From Deinandra increscens subsp. villosa (taxonomy: Eukaryota; Streptophyta; Magnoliopsida; Asterales; Asteraceae), in the NCBI GenBank assembly GCA_039602395.1, contig JBCNJP010000025.1, positions 38,047,649 through 38,111,648 of the forward strand: a stretch of DNA of 64,000 nucleotides, in the 5' to 3' direction. Below the pieces are notes generated by a model. The model ran no database searches, was not told the DNA's origin, and was given only the letters and a program-made list of their open reading frames with translations. Below, piece by piece: positions 43,546 to 54,724 of the stretch. The stretch's first letter is position 1. Each line of letters opens with the position of its first letter. Both the position numbers and the translations under genes were made by a program.

Positions 43546-44710
43546 ATGCCGAAAGCGGGAATAAGCAAAACCCGTCAAGATGACTACGAGGAGGAAGATG
43601 ATTGTGATGATCAATCCGTTCATAGTAGGGAAAGGGAACCGCCTACGTCTGAGCAAATGAAACAAAGGTGCATGAGGAACAACTTCAGGAGCTTATAGCT
43701 TAAGAAGTTTCTAAGGCGTTGCCCACGTTAGTCGCAAAAGTTCTGTAGTACATATATACAAAATCACTGGGGTAACCCTTTACCCAAAAAAAAGAGATCT
43801 AGTGAAGCACCAAGCAGCAAGACTGCCACTTCTTGACCAAGGAAGTCTAAAAGATTCCGATCACGAACAGTTGAGTCTAGAACTGACTCCTCAGCTCGCA
43901 ATAGGAGTAGAATTCGTCGGAGTCACAATTACGATCGTGAGAGTCATTCAAAAGGCTCTAGAAGGAGATCAAGAATTAAAGAAAGTAAATCATAAGATGT
44001 GGTGAAGAGAGGATGTTCCTATAAGACGTATATGGCCAGCAAGCCTGGTATATTAGGGGAGATAAGGGAGCGGCATTGAACTGGTGGAAAGTGGAGTTGA
44101 ATAGACTTGGGAAAAAAATGCTTATCGCATAGGTTGGAAAGCTTTCCGCACAATGGTCATGGAAACATTCATTCCAGAAAACAACGCTGAGAGACTTGAG
44201 AATGAATTTATTAACCTAAGAATGAATGGAGCCGACTACATGACTTACATCAATAGACATAATGAGTTGTTGAATTTAGTGCCCCACATGGCAGAATCAT
44301 AAACTTCCAAGATCAGATGGTTTGTATGGGGATTGAGCCCTGAGATATGGGCAGATGTGAGATCTGCTCGCCCCACTACCTTGGCATCTGCTATAAGCTT
44401 AATAGGACTCTGGGCGACAAATGGATAAGAACAGTATGAATTAAGTTGGATACCTCTGGAAATAAGAGGAAGTTTAGTGATAAGGGTCGGATGTAAGAAA
44501 AGGATTTCGAAAGATCACAGGCAGAAAAGTGCAAGAATTGTGGAAAGGAAGGGCACATTCATCAGCAATGCAAACTAATCTATTTTTATTGTAAGGAGAA
44601 AGGACACAGATGCCCAGAGTGTCCGAAAAAGAAGAATGGTAGGGACGAAAAGAACAATGAGGCTGGAACTTCGAAAGGTAAACCTCGTCTCTATTTTACG
44701 TCAACTGAGG
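43546..44710 (+). pseudogene. Tekay-B gag, decayed
   Basis: Starts MPKAGISKTRQDD at 43546. Later pieces in various frames: ALNWWKVELNRLG near 44073, FIPENNAERLENEFINLRMNG near 44170, SPEIWADVRSA near 44340. Two zinc knuckles follow near 44530-44625 (CKNCGKEGHIHQQC complete; the second, FYCKEKGHRCPEC, has lost its first Cys to Tyr). The N-terminal half is interrupted by a LINE stub at 43739-43793. Homologous throughout to Tekay-A gag. Confidence 0.85.
43739..43793 (+). mobile_element. LINE 3'-end stub (about 55 bp) in Tekay-B gag
   Basis: TTCTGTAGTACATATATACA, then AATCACTGGGGTAACCCTTTACCC and A8: the last 45 bp of the LINE-2/LINE-3 family plus poly-A, absent from Tekay-A gag at this place. 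Some gag sequence was lost at the site; no clear TSD. Confidence 0.78.
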
Positions 44711-44718
44711 AGGCACGT

Positions 44719-46170
44719 GTGAACGATGACATGGTCTCCGGTATGTTTTCAGTTAATAATTTAAATGTTAGCATTTTATTTGATTCTGGTGCTATTAGGA
44801 ATTTTATATCTTCTGCCTACGTGCCTAAACTAAAATGTACAATACATAAGTTAGATAGGCCCTATATTGTAGAAACTGCTAATGGCCAAAAGACTAAAAA
44901 CCACGTTTGATTTAGAACTTTTTCCTATGGATCTAAGTGAATTTGACTTAGTGCTTGAATGGATTGGTTCATGCAACATCAGGCAAAAATTCATTGTGCT
45001 GAAAAGGTCTTGGAACTAAAGTCCACCGACGACAAGGTTCACACTATCGTTAGTGATCATCAAATGAGACCATTGAAGATTATATCCAGGTTAAAAGCAG
45101 AAAAGTGCATTCGGAAGGGAGATCAGGCTTATTTGGCAAACTTGATTGAGTTATCTCAAGAGAAGAAATTGGAAGAGGTACCCCCATGGCCTCCGAGTAT
45201 CCGGATGTGTTCCCTGATGAGCTGCTAGGAATACCCCCGGAGCGATAAGTGGAGTTCTAAATTGAGCTTGCACCTAGAACATCCACGATTGCTAAAGCAC
45301 CTTATCGTCTCGCGCCTTCTGAAATGAAAGAACTAAAGAATCAACTCCGGGAACTTCTCGATAAAGGTTTCATCAGACCCAGTTCTTCACCATGGGGAGC
45401 GCCAGTACTTTTTGTGAAAAAGAAAGATGGCACAATACGAATGTGTATCGATTATCGTGACCTTAATCGTGTGACCATAAAAAATAAATACCCCTTACCT
45501 AGAATTGATGGTTTATTTGATCAATTACAAAGAGCCAGTTACTTCTTGAAAGTTGATTTGAGATCAGGATATCATCAAGTCAGAGTTTGTGACGAAGACA
45601 TTTCGAGAACCGCATTCAAAACAAGATATGGCAATTATGAATTCACAGTTATGCCTTTTGGATTGACTAACGCGCCAACAGTGTTTTATGGATTTGATGA
45701 ATCGAGTATGTAAACCATATCTCGACAAGTTTGTAATCGTGTTTATTGATGATATACTGATTTACTCTCGTACTCCAAAAGAACATGGTGGACATTTGAG
45801 AAAAATATTGGAATTGTTGGTTTTTTTTTTGGGGGGGGGGGGGGGGAAGACCCGGCAAAAAAATATTTGGATTGTTGCGCTCAGAGAAACTTATTGCGAA
45901 GTTTTCTAAATGTGACTTTTAGCTGAGAGAAGTGCAATTTCTATAACATATTGTAAGTGGAGCCGGAATTCAGATGGACCTAGCAAAGGTGGAAGCTATA
46001 GTAAAATGGGAACAACCAAAGAGTCTTACCGAAATACGATGATTTCTAGGAGTAGCTGGTTATTATTGAAGATTCATTCAAGATTTCTCAAAAATAGCCA
46101 CGTCCTTAACAACTCTTACCCAAAAGAATGTGAAATTTGATTGGAAACCTAAGCACACCAATGCTTTTGA
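44719..46170 (+). pseudogene. Tekay-B protease and reverse transcriptase, decayed
   Basis: Protease: VSILFDSGAIRNFISSAYVPKL at 44767 (DSGA kept). RT at 45290-46170: APSEMKELKNQLRELLDKGF, DYRDLNRVTIKNKYPLPRID, FLKVDLRSGYHQVRV, then VIVFIDDILIYSRT at 45733 after a frameshift near 45690; the catalytic DD is present. At 45820-45858 a T10G16 insert with direct repeats breaks it. Downstream TIR-type text shows stops (RRF to stop near 46040). Not functional. Confidence 0.87.
45801..45877 (-). mobile_element. Minimal LINE-like tail insertion (poly-T/poly-G) with 19-bp direct repeats
   Basis: A T10-G16-AAGACCCGGC insert at 45820-45858 flanked by AAAAATATTGGAATTGTTG (45801-45819) and AAAAATATTTGGATTGTTG (45859-45877). 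Tekay-A has the sequence once. Poly-T followed by G-run resembles the reverse of this window's LINE tails, so an extremely truncated LINE insertion is likely. Confidence 0.55.
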
Positions 46171-46875
46171 GCTGCTCAAATAGAAACTAAGTTCTGCTCC
46201 TATACTCTCATTACCAGAAGAAACTGAAAATTTTGTGATTTACTGTGATGCATCAATTAGTGGACTCGGGTGTGTCCTGATGCAAAAAGATAAAGTAATT
46301 GCACATGCATCAAGACAACTCAAGAAGCATGAAAAGAACTACACCACCCATGATCTGGAAGATAGGAGCAGTAGTCTTTGATCTCAAGATCCAGACACTA
46401 TCTATATGGAACAAAGTTTGTGGTATTCTCTGACCACAAAAGTTTACAACACTTGTTCAGTCAAAAGGAACTAAATATGCGACAAAGACGCTGGGTGGAG
46501 GTATTAAGCGATTATGATTGCGAAATCAAATATCATCAACGTCAAGCAAATTTAGTGGCTAATGCACTAAGCAGGAAGGAAAGAGTTAAACCACTCTGAG
46601 TTCGAGCTCTGAGACTGAATGTAAGTGTGAATTTAATTAGGGAGATCACTGAAGCACAAAAGAAACTGATGGCTGACCCAAATGTTGAGCGGGATGAGAT
46701 GATGACTATTATGAAGAAATGAACAAAGGAAGCAGATGGTATCCTTAGGTTAGATAGGCGCATATGGCTACCTAAATATGGAGGTTTACGTGATGTGAAT
46801 TTTCGAGAAGCTCACAAGTCTAAATACATGCTACACACAGGAAGCGACAAAATGTATCAAGATTTCAGGGCAACG
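46171..46875 (+). pseudogene. Tekay-B RNaseH and integrase zinc domain, decayed
   Basis: RNaseH reads KLSSAPILSLP, FVIYCDASISGLGCVLMQKD, THDLE, then FSDHKSLQHLFSQKELNMRQR (46200-46560), with a stop replacing Gln in ELLKQK and a frameshift near 46360. The stretch KLSSAPILSLP shows the ancestral reading across the place where Tekay-A has its one-base insertion. Then linker and HKSKYMLHTGSDKMYQDF, where the solo LTR entered. Confidence 0.86.
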
Positions 46876-49800
46876 TGACACCTCGTCCGAAACAGGTCAA
46901 ACCTCTCTCCGTTGACTTTTTAATTTAAATGTTCATACATTTTAATTATATGATTAACTAAATTAGTTTCGACACTTATCTGATAACCAAAAACTAATTT
47001 AATCACGCATTTGTATATCCGTGAAATATGCAAATTTTCATATTTTAAATATGGAATTTTAATAACAAGGAATTAAATATAAAATTCGACATTTTATATT
47101 TTATCAAAACCGAGATAAACTGTTTCACTTTAAAACGTTTAGTGAATATAAAATGTGATAAAAACATATCGTTGTCAAGACTTAGCCTAACGAGGAACCT
47201 GTTAAACCTATTGGGCCCGGTTAGGCCCAATAAGCCCAAAATGACCCGGATAAACCCGAAACTTAACCCGAAGACTCTACTCGACTAACCGAGTCACCGA
47301 CCCGACCCGCGGCCCGATTGGCCTTGGGCCAAATCCGGTACCTAGGAATCCCCCGGCCCACTCGAGAGCCCAATCCCCAAACCCGATTCCCTTTCCTTTC
47401 GCGGCCCAACCCAGACGCCGGCCCAACCCCACTCGGCTTCCCCTTTGGGCTTCGGCCCGTCCCTTCCCAATTCTAACTGGGCTAAGGCCCACATCCAAAA
47501 CCCAAATTATTTAAATGTTTGGCCCATGAATATTTATAAGTTAACCCAAAACTTTTATAAACTTTTAGCCCATCAACTTTTTATAAAATCACCATCCTTG
47601 TAGTTTTAATATACTTGGACTATAACTTAAAAAGTTATGATTTTTAATCATCACTAACCACCTTATATTTTATAAAACCTTCACCATTTTATAAAATACA
47701 TAGAAGGTTTATAAAAATTAATCACCTACATTTGAATTAGTTGGGTGATTGTGGTGTTGACAACACACCTACTCTAGGATGTGATTAAGGGAAATAACCA
47801 AAGGTTATTAACCAAAAATTAAACTATAAGAAAACCGACACCCCACAAGCATTCTCCACACCTCCACCACCCAACTCACTCACACACCCCACAAGCATTC
47901 TCCACACCGACCACCACCCACAGCCTCACCACCGTCGGCTGCTGCCACCGCCGGCCACTGCACCGCGGCCCCACGACCACCGCCGGACCACCCCAACGCC
48001 GTCGGACACCGCCACCTAGCCACGTCCACCGATTTTCTTCCTCCTTCTTGTGAGTCTTCTAGCTCACTTTTCTTATCTAGTTACACCCTCAAGGAAACCT
48101 TCAAGTCTTGACAACCAAAACTTTGAATGCTTACATTTTGTTAAAACAACTAACAAAACTCTCTTCTTTACTTCTTTTCTTCCAAGATCTAACACTCTCT
48201 TGGTGCATTTTGAATGCTTAAAGATAGCCAAAGAGTGTGGTGAAACACATTTGTGAAATCAAATGAAAGTAACAAGTGTGCATTATGATTCTTGTAAACA
48301 TGAAATCTTTGATTTCAAAGTTAATTGGTTTAACAAAACTCAAAGCATCTTCTTGTTAACAAAAACTATAAAAGATGAACTAACCAAATGAAATATTATG
48401 ATCTTTGATGATAACTAACAATCTATTTATGTTTACATTAATTTGTCCTAACACATGAAATATGTTAGTTGATTTTATTATCTTGTCCTAGCATAAAAAT
48501 GTGTTAGTTGATTGTTAATTTATTTAAAATGTCCTAACATAAAAATGTTAGTTGATTGTCATTTATTTAATATTGTCCTAACACTATGTGTTAGTAGATT
48601 GCTATTAAATTGGTCCTAACACTAAGTGTTAGTAGATATGGACATAAACATGATTAGTAGAATTATAAGCTTAACAAAAATATTGATAGATGGAAAAATA
48701 TAAATAATCATGTCATGTGATTATTTAGTAACTTGGGTTGGTAAAAAATAAATAAAAGATGATAAAAACTAGCCTACAACTTGAAACATATTTTGGATGG
48801 AAAAATCTATGGAATTCTTTAATAAAACTTTCCCTTTTTATTAAAAGAATTTATAAACCTTTATCCAAATATAGCAAAAACATCATTTATATAAAATCAT
48901 TAAATACTTGGACTTATTATAAAATTTTGAAGATTCTTAAAATTTCTATAAAAGGCAAAAAGATCTAACATTTGTCTTTTAGGAGTAAATGTAGATTTTT
49001 ATAAGAATAAATAATTGTTATAAAAATAAATACAAGTCTTAAATGTTGGAAGACTTAATAAACTCTTATGATCATTTGATAACACAAAACGATAAAAAAC
49101 ATAAAGACGTTGCGTAGTAATAAAACCGGGACCACACGACGATATACGCGAAAACGTAAATGTTAGAGATTTTCTTTTGAACAAAATTTCTCATCATGTT
49201 TTATAAAGATAAATTTTTTTAAAATCCAAGTGCCGTTATGATATTTTTAAGAATGCTTAAGGAAATAAATATTTCATGTCAATGAAATATTAAAAGATTT
49301 CGAAGTTATAAAGATGTTGTAATTAAAAGTGAAGTATAAAATCATTTTATGACTAAAATGAAATAAATAATTATTCTTGACTAATAATTATTTGCAAAAG
49401 GATCTAAACTATGTTTTATTCACCAAGTATTGATAATCAAATTTTTTTTGAAATAATTATAACTTGTATGATTTACGTGTCAAACACATAATTATTTACT
49501 TAAAAATAATTATACAACTCATGAAAATAATAATAAACATTATTATTTTAACTCAATATTCAGGACTTGATTTAAACTACTAAATGCTTAACCTTTTATA
49601 TTTGTTGAACATAAATATAAACCATCATGAAAGTATTTATTTAATAAATACAAGCTAACGGGTTTTCAAACGAATACAAACGGTGTTAAAATGTCAAGAC
49701 TTGACCGATATCACTTGGGTGACTTATGTTACTCAATTGATTGTAGACCTTATGTATATGTCTATTTATTTAGGACGTTACGTGCTACCGTGCCTACACC

Positions 49801-50615
49801 ATTTATTACCACCTACCTGCTGAATCTGTGAGTTTCACGGCCCCTTTTCTTTTAACTGTTTTATACTCTGGGGAGAAATCATGAAATCTGATAAATGCTT
49901 TTTACTTAATATTATGGTTTATCTGTTAGCCGTATGTCTGCTTGTTCTCTTACTAATTGCCTAATTATGATACATTATCGTTATAAACGTTTTTACAACT
50001 GTATCCCACCATTTATTGATTTCAATTAGTTCTGTACGAAACGATAGCTAGTGAATAGATCTATTTGGGTTGACAACCCTGCCCTAACTGGTAGCTCCAA
50101 TTCTGATTCCGGATTGTCTTGGGGTACACGTCAGTTATTCTGCTTTGTTCTGTATCTCCCGGGCGAGATACTATGGGTGGGTAAACCGTTAGTATTTGAA
50201 ATCAAGGCTCAGGTGAGTACATACAACCACAACGGTAAACCAATGTAATATTTAAGTATACTGAAACTATTTTACCAACTTTAAACGTAGAGTCATAAAA
50301 CTGTGAACCTCACTAACTTTATGTTGACCTTTTAAACTCATGATTTCTTAGGTAATTGACGCAAACTTCAGAAGATATGCAAATGGGGCTTCATCATGCT
50401 ATCGGACCTGCTTACGGAGTCATATTCCCAACTATCCCAATAAACCGTTTTATGTTTTCATTATTAAATTAAGACTTATGAATTTTAAAATGTAAGACAT
50501 TATCATTTCCACTACTCTTGCAATGAAATGATGTGATGTTTAATGAAATTTGAAATTATTTGAAGTCGTTCTATGTATCCTCGACTATGATTCCATTCTC
50601 GTTCACACCCGAATC
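46876..50615 (+). repeat. Solo LTR-like insertion in Tekay-B integrase
   Basis: About 3.74 kb between two adjoining pieces of Tekay-B integrase (KMYQDF... and ...AYVEKC). It begins GTGACACCTCGTCCGAAAC, typical of a gypsy LTR start, has a GC-rich leader-like part with CACCGCCGG words (47900-48010), a TTGTGAGTC donor-like site at about 48049, long AT-rich parts, and no coding domain or PBS. Ends near TTCACACCCGAATCC. No convincing TSD; the borders may have decayed. ORFs in it are not supported. Confidence 0.7.
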
Positions 50616-51816
50616 CGTTGACCGGGAATGTAAAAGGCAATTGTTGCCTATGTCGAAAAGTGTCTTACTTGCTTACAAGTAAAAGCCGAGCACCAGAAAC
50701 CTATCGGGTACCTTCAGCAAATAGAACTTCCCGAGTGGAAATGGAAACACATCACTATGGATTTTGTAACAAAGCTTCCAAAGACTGCCATATGGGTAGT
50801 TGTGGATCGTTTGACAAAATCTGCTCACTTCTTACCATTGTAGAAACCTACAATGCAGAGAGATTAGCAAAACTATTTGTGAATGAGATTTTACCAAAAC
50901 ATGGAGTGCCATTGTCTATAATCTCTGGTAGAGATTGTAGATTCACTTCTCATTTCTGGAAAAGTTTTCAAGAAGCTATGGGGACCAAGCTTAAATTCAG
51001 TACCGCGTATCATCCCCAAACTGATAGACAAAGTGAGAGAACAATTTAAACACTGGAAGATATGTTGAGATCTTGTGTTATAGAATTTAGCGGTAGTTGG
51101 GATAATCATCTCCCACTAGTTGAATTCCCGTATAATAATAGTTATCATTCCAGCATTCAGATAACACCATATGAAGCATTACATAGTAGAAAGTGTCGAA
51201 CGCCAGTATGTTGGTCCAAGGTTGGAGAAGGTCAACTCACGGGACCTAAGTTAATTATGGAACCACCGAGAAGATTAAGGAAATCCCTAAGAAGCTTAAA
51301 ACCGCTCAGGACCGACAAAAGTGTTATGCAGATGGACGTCGAAGACCGCTTAAATTTGCTGAAGGAGACATGATAATGTTAAAGATATCACCCTGAAAGG
51401 GTATAATTCGATTTGGCAAAAGTGGGAAACTTAGTCCATGATATATTGGACCGTTCAAGATAATATCAAGAGTTGGAGCAGCTAATCCACTTGATATGCC
51501 AGAGGAACTTAGTGAGGTTCATGACGTGTTTCACGTATCAAATCTACGAAAGTGTATGGTAAATGAAACTCTCGCAGTCCATTAAAAGAAATTCAAATTG
51601 ATAAAAAGCTTAATATTACAGAACAACCTATTGAAATCGTGGAGTGAGTTACAAAGAAACTACGCAAGAAGAGAATACCAATGGTTAAAATCAAATGGGA
51701 CGCGAGATGCGGCCCGAGTATACTTGGGAATCAGAAGAAGATATGCGAAGAAAATACCCCCAACTTTTCAATTAACAACTAATGAATTCCGGGATTTCTT
51801 TAAGGGGGGGGGAGAT
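50616..51816 (+). pseudogene. Tekay-B integrase core, C-terminal region and chromodomain, decayed
   Basis: Reads AYVEKCLTCLQVKAEHQK, WKHITMDFVTKLPKT, VVVDRLTKSAHFLP, then in the 50618-51049 frame KHGVPLSIISGRDCRFTSHFW and AYHPQTDRQSERT. The second catalytic Asp (SDRD in Tekay-A) is Gly here. Continues with PFKIISRVGAANPLDMPEE and ends with a decayed chromodomain (VKIKWDAR...EYTWESEEDMRRKYPQLFN) near 51680-51775. The polypurine tract AAGGGGGGGGAGAT (51800-51816) precedes the 3' LTR. Confidence 0.88.
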
Positions 51817-54085
51817 TGTAACCCTTCTGCCTAAATCGAGATCCGAGCTAAAAATTATGATTTTGAAAAAACTTTAAGAATCTCAAGTCTAAGGATTGGG
51901 GCGGTACGCCCAGACTGATGATCAATTCTGGGCGGTACGCTACCCGGGCATCAAACGGGTCGGGTGCAGCACCCATCGGATCCACACCGTCCGATTCTTA
52001 AAAATCGGTAGGTACGCCCTAACGTGGAACACATTAGGGCGGTACGCCTCACCTTCAGATCGTTAAAAACTATGAATTTGGCCTTTATATGTACTACACT
52101 CGTGAGTACTATCAGAATTCGGCCAAAGTACATCTGTTACAAGCTCCAGACCTCTGTTCCATCAATTCCAAGCTATGGGAGCTTAGTGGAGAGCATTATC
52201 TTCAAGGGTAAGTCTTCTAATCACTCATTTACATTCCTATATCATATTTACTTGATGGAACTCTCACACATAGCCTCAATCCTCATCCATTCAGTTGTGC
52301 ATGTTCATTCTGGGATGATTAAACGAAGTGGAAACGTAATTCAAGAGTAAACAAGGTTAGGATATTTGATTTTGTATAAGAATTCCGTTTAGGGTTTTTA
52401 TGAGATCATCCACTCATAGGATGAGTTTGAATCAAACATGTAGCCATTCCCTGCATTAGAAAGCTAGATTGGAGGACTAAGAAAGCAAGGAAAATCAGAA
52501 ACCTCAATTATACAAGGTAATCTACACAGGGTACAACCAACTAATGCATGCATTTTGATTTTTCTATAGTTGGGGAACTTTAGGTATAGATGGATAAATC
52601 CAGATTTGGTCAGTGGTCTTAATGAGAAAAAGGGGTTATGAAATCATGAGAATAATGTCTTTGATAAACTCCGTATAAATCGGGAATTGGGGTTATAGCT
52701 TAGAAAAGGTCATAAGCTATAGAAGAACCACTGATAAACTCCAGTGATGCTTACAAATGATCAGACAATTGATTCTAGCCCCAAAACTGAAGAATGTTAT
52801 AAAAAAACACTTAAAGACAAAATAGTCGGGCTAGATTTGGGCGTACCGCCCAATTTTTCTGTCCATTCAGGGCGGTACGCCTAACTATTGAGAGAAGTAT
52901 TCGGATCAGTGGATTATAGAGTATCACCAAAATGCTCTAACCAGTTAGAGCGGTACGCCTAAATCTATATATAGAATTCTAATCTGTCAATTAGCGTGTA
53001 CCGCCCAATTACATACCCAAATTTGAGCGGTACGCCTATGTAATAAAATGAGAAAATAATAGTCCTTGTCCTAAGTTACTCAAAATCTTGGTTTATTGAA
53101 CTATAATCTGTATTCCAAGATACATTGGACCTGATATCAGTAAAAGATATGTTACCTTTGTATATAACAAGAATATTTGCAATAGTTCTAATAGGTTGTT
53201 AGAATCCGAAGATAGGATATTCTCACGGAATCTATTATTCAAGTATGTGTGAACTCTGTTTCTGTGAGTCCTCTGACTTCCCTCGTGCCCTTCTAACTGT
53301 TTGATATAATACTTATGTTCTGATGTATCTATTATATATTTTTATGATTATCTTCTCATACACCGTGAGTCGGGAATGCCATGTGTGATTCATTAGATAC
53401 TTTCTAGTCATTTTGGGTTGAGACCATTAGGCATATAAGGGATTATAACGGCCGGTATAGTTGAATGATCCATATTCACCCGGATCCTCTAATATTGATT
53501 TATTAGGGGGAATATGTACTTATATGTTGAAATTAAAACCTACTCGCAGAGGGTGTACGGCTACGCGCAACGTGCCCGTAGAGTATCCGAGTGTTGACCT
53601 TGGCTACGACTTGATAGTTCATAATCCGCATATGTGTTTGAAAACTGTTAGTGTGATTATGGTAGTTAAGACTCGCCAAGAACGTACGTTGTTGACTCTG
53701 TGTTGACTTATGCTACAGGTAAGTAGGTACAGGTGAAGATCTGATCTGATTCGAGAATCTTAGGGTGGTTGTTGTCACTATTAGTAGGGCTCTGTATAAT
53801 AAATGTTTGACGTTTGAACTGGGTACTTTTTATGACTATATTTCCTTGATATATGTATCTCTTGTTTGTTCAGTCCTGGGTCAATCCAGTGACCATCGCT
53901 TATATTAGTTTGGCTAAGAGGCAGTTAGAGTCGGTCTAAGGTTTCACTGCGAGGACTGGATGTCCGTCTTATGTGTTTGTGTTGTTATTATGTGTTTTAA
54001 TAGTTGGTGCCTCGGGAACTGATACGGAAAGCCGGTCCCACACTCTCCCCCGCACCTGGCAGGGGGCGGCGGAAGGGGTGTGACT
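51817..54085 (+). repeat. Tekay-B 3' LTR
   Basis: TGTAACCCTTCTGCC to GGGGTGTGAC, 2.27 kb. GCGGTACGCC/GGCGTACCGC motifs cluster at 51900-52050 and 52840-53040, as in Tekay-A. TTTATATG TATA-like box near 52085 and GGGTAAGT donor near 52206. The part from 52946 is the first unit of the tandem array. Confidence 0.88.
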
Positions 54086-54724
54086 ACGGATTGAGTGTAG
54101 AGTCAAGTAACACAAAAATTAGTCATCAAGTCACACGGATAGAACCGAGCCTAGTGAGCATCAAGGAGATACATGCAAAAACCATATAATAATACAAGAG
54201 ATGTGGAATGTTGCTTACAATGGGGTAGCGGGACAGAAGGGGCCGGCTGTGATGGTGAGCGACGAAGAAAGGGGTGGTCTCCGAGCGGGGCAGGAGCTGC
54301 AGCTGCTGCTGCAAGGTTCTCGGATGACAGCATGATATCAGATGGTGGTGGTGTTCAGCCGGTGGGGAGCAAGTGAGGGAGGGGTGTGCTTAAGTCTTGA
54401 TATGGTGTAGTGTTGACGGTGTGGGTTTTATAGGAGAATGGAAGGGAGTCAATTAGGTGCATGGGGTGATGCTGATGAGGGGGTTTGGGTGGAAGGAGGG
54501 AGTGTAATGATGGAGTAGGGATGTTGAGTGTTGGAGGGGGTTGGGTAATCTAGGAGTTAACAATTTCAAAAATGGGTTTTAGAAGGGAATTGGGCCGTAA
54601 GTTTGGGTACCAGGTCAGGTTGGTTCGTCGAGTTAGGTAATCGGGTCGAGTCCTTCGGTTGAGGAGAAGGTTAAACGAGCGGGTTAGTGGGTTAAGATAA
54701 ATGGAACAATTTACATATTTAGTT
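52946..54724 (+). repeat. Composite tandem array, unit 1
   Basis: 3' half of the Tekay-B LTR (to 54085) plus a 0.64-kb flank. The flank, read on the minus strand, looks like part of another LTR: CCCGACC-type words, CCTATAAAACCCACACC TATA region, and a leader with an ATG frame and a GTAAGC donor-like site near 54215. It is not a recognised gene. Confidence 0.85.

Larger units (their letters stand above)
41396..54085 (+). mobile_element. Tekay-B: old, degenerate Tekay chromovirus with nested insertions
   Basis: Same family as Tekay-A (same PBS, accessory ORF start, gag start, domain order, chromodomain end and GCGGTACGCC motifs in the LTR) but opposite in orientation and full of stops and frameshifts. 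It holds gypsy-D in its 5' LTR (extending left out of the window), a solo LTR in its integrase region, LINE stubs, a foldback in the accessory ORF and a 5' LTR deletion. It is the outermost element of the stack. Confidence 0.88.

Noticed and set aside
46871..50620. 5-bp TSD around the solo LTR (CAACG against CGTTG)
   Set aside because: The two are reverse complements, not direct repeats; no proper TSD could be fixed.
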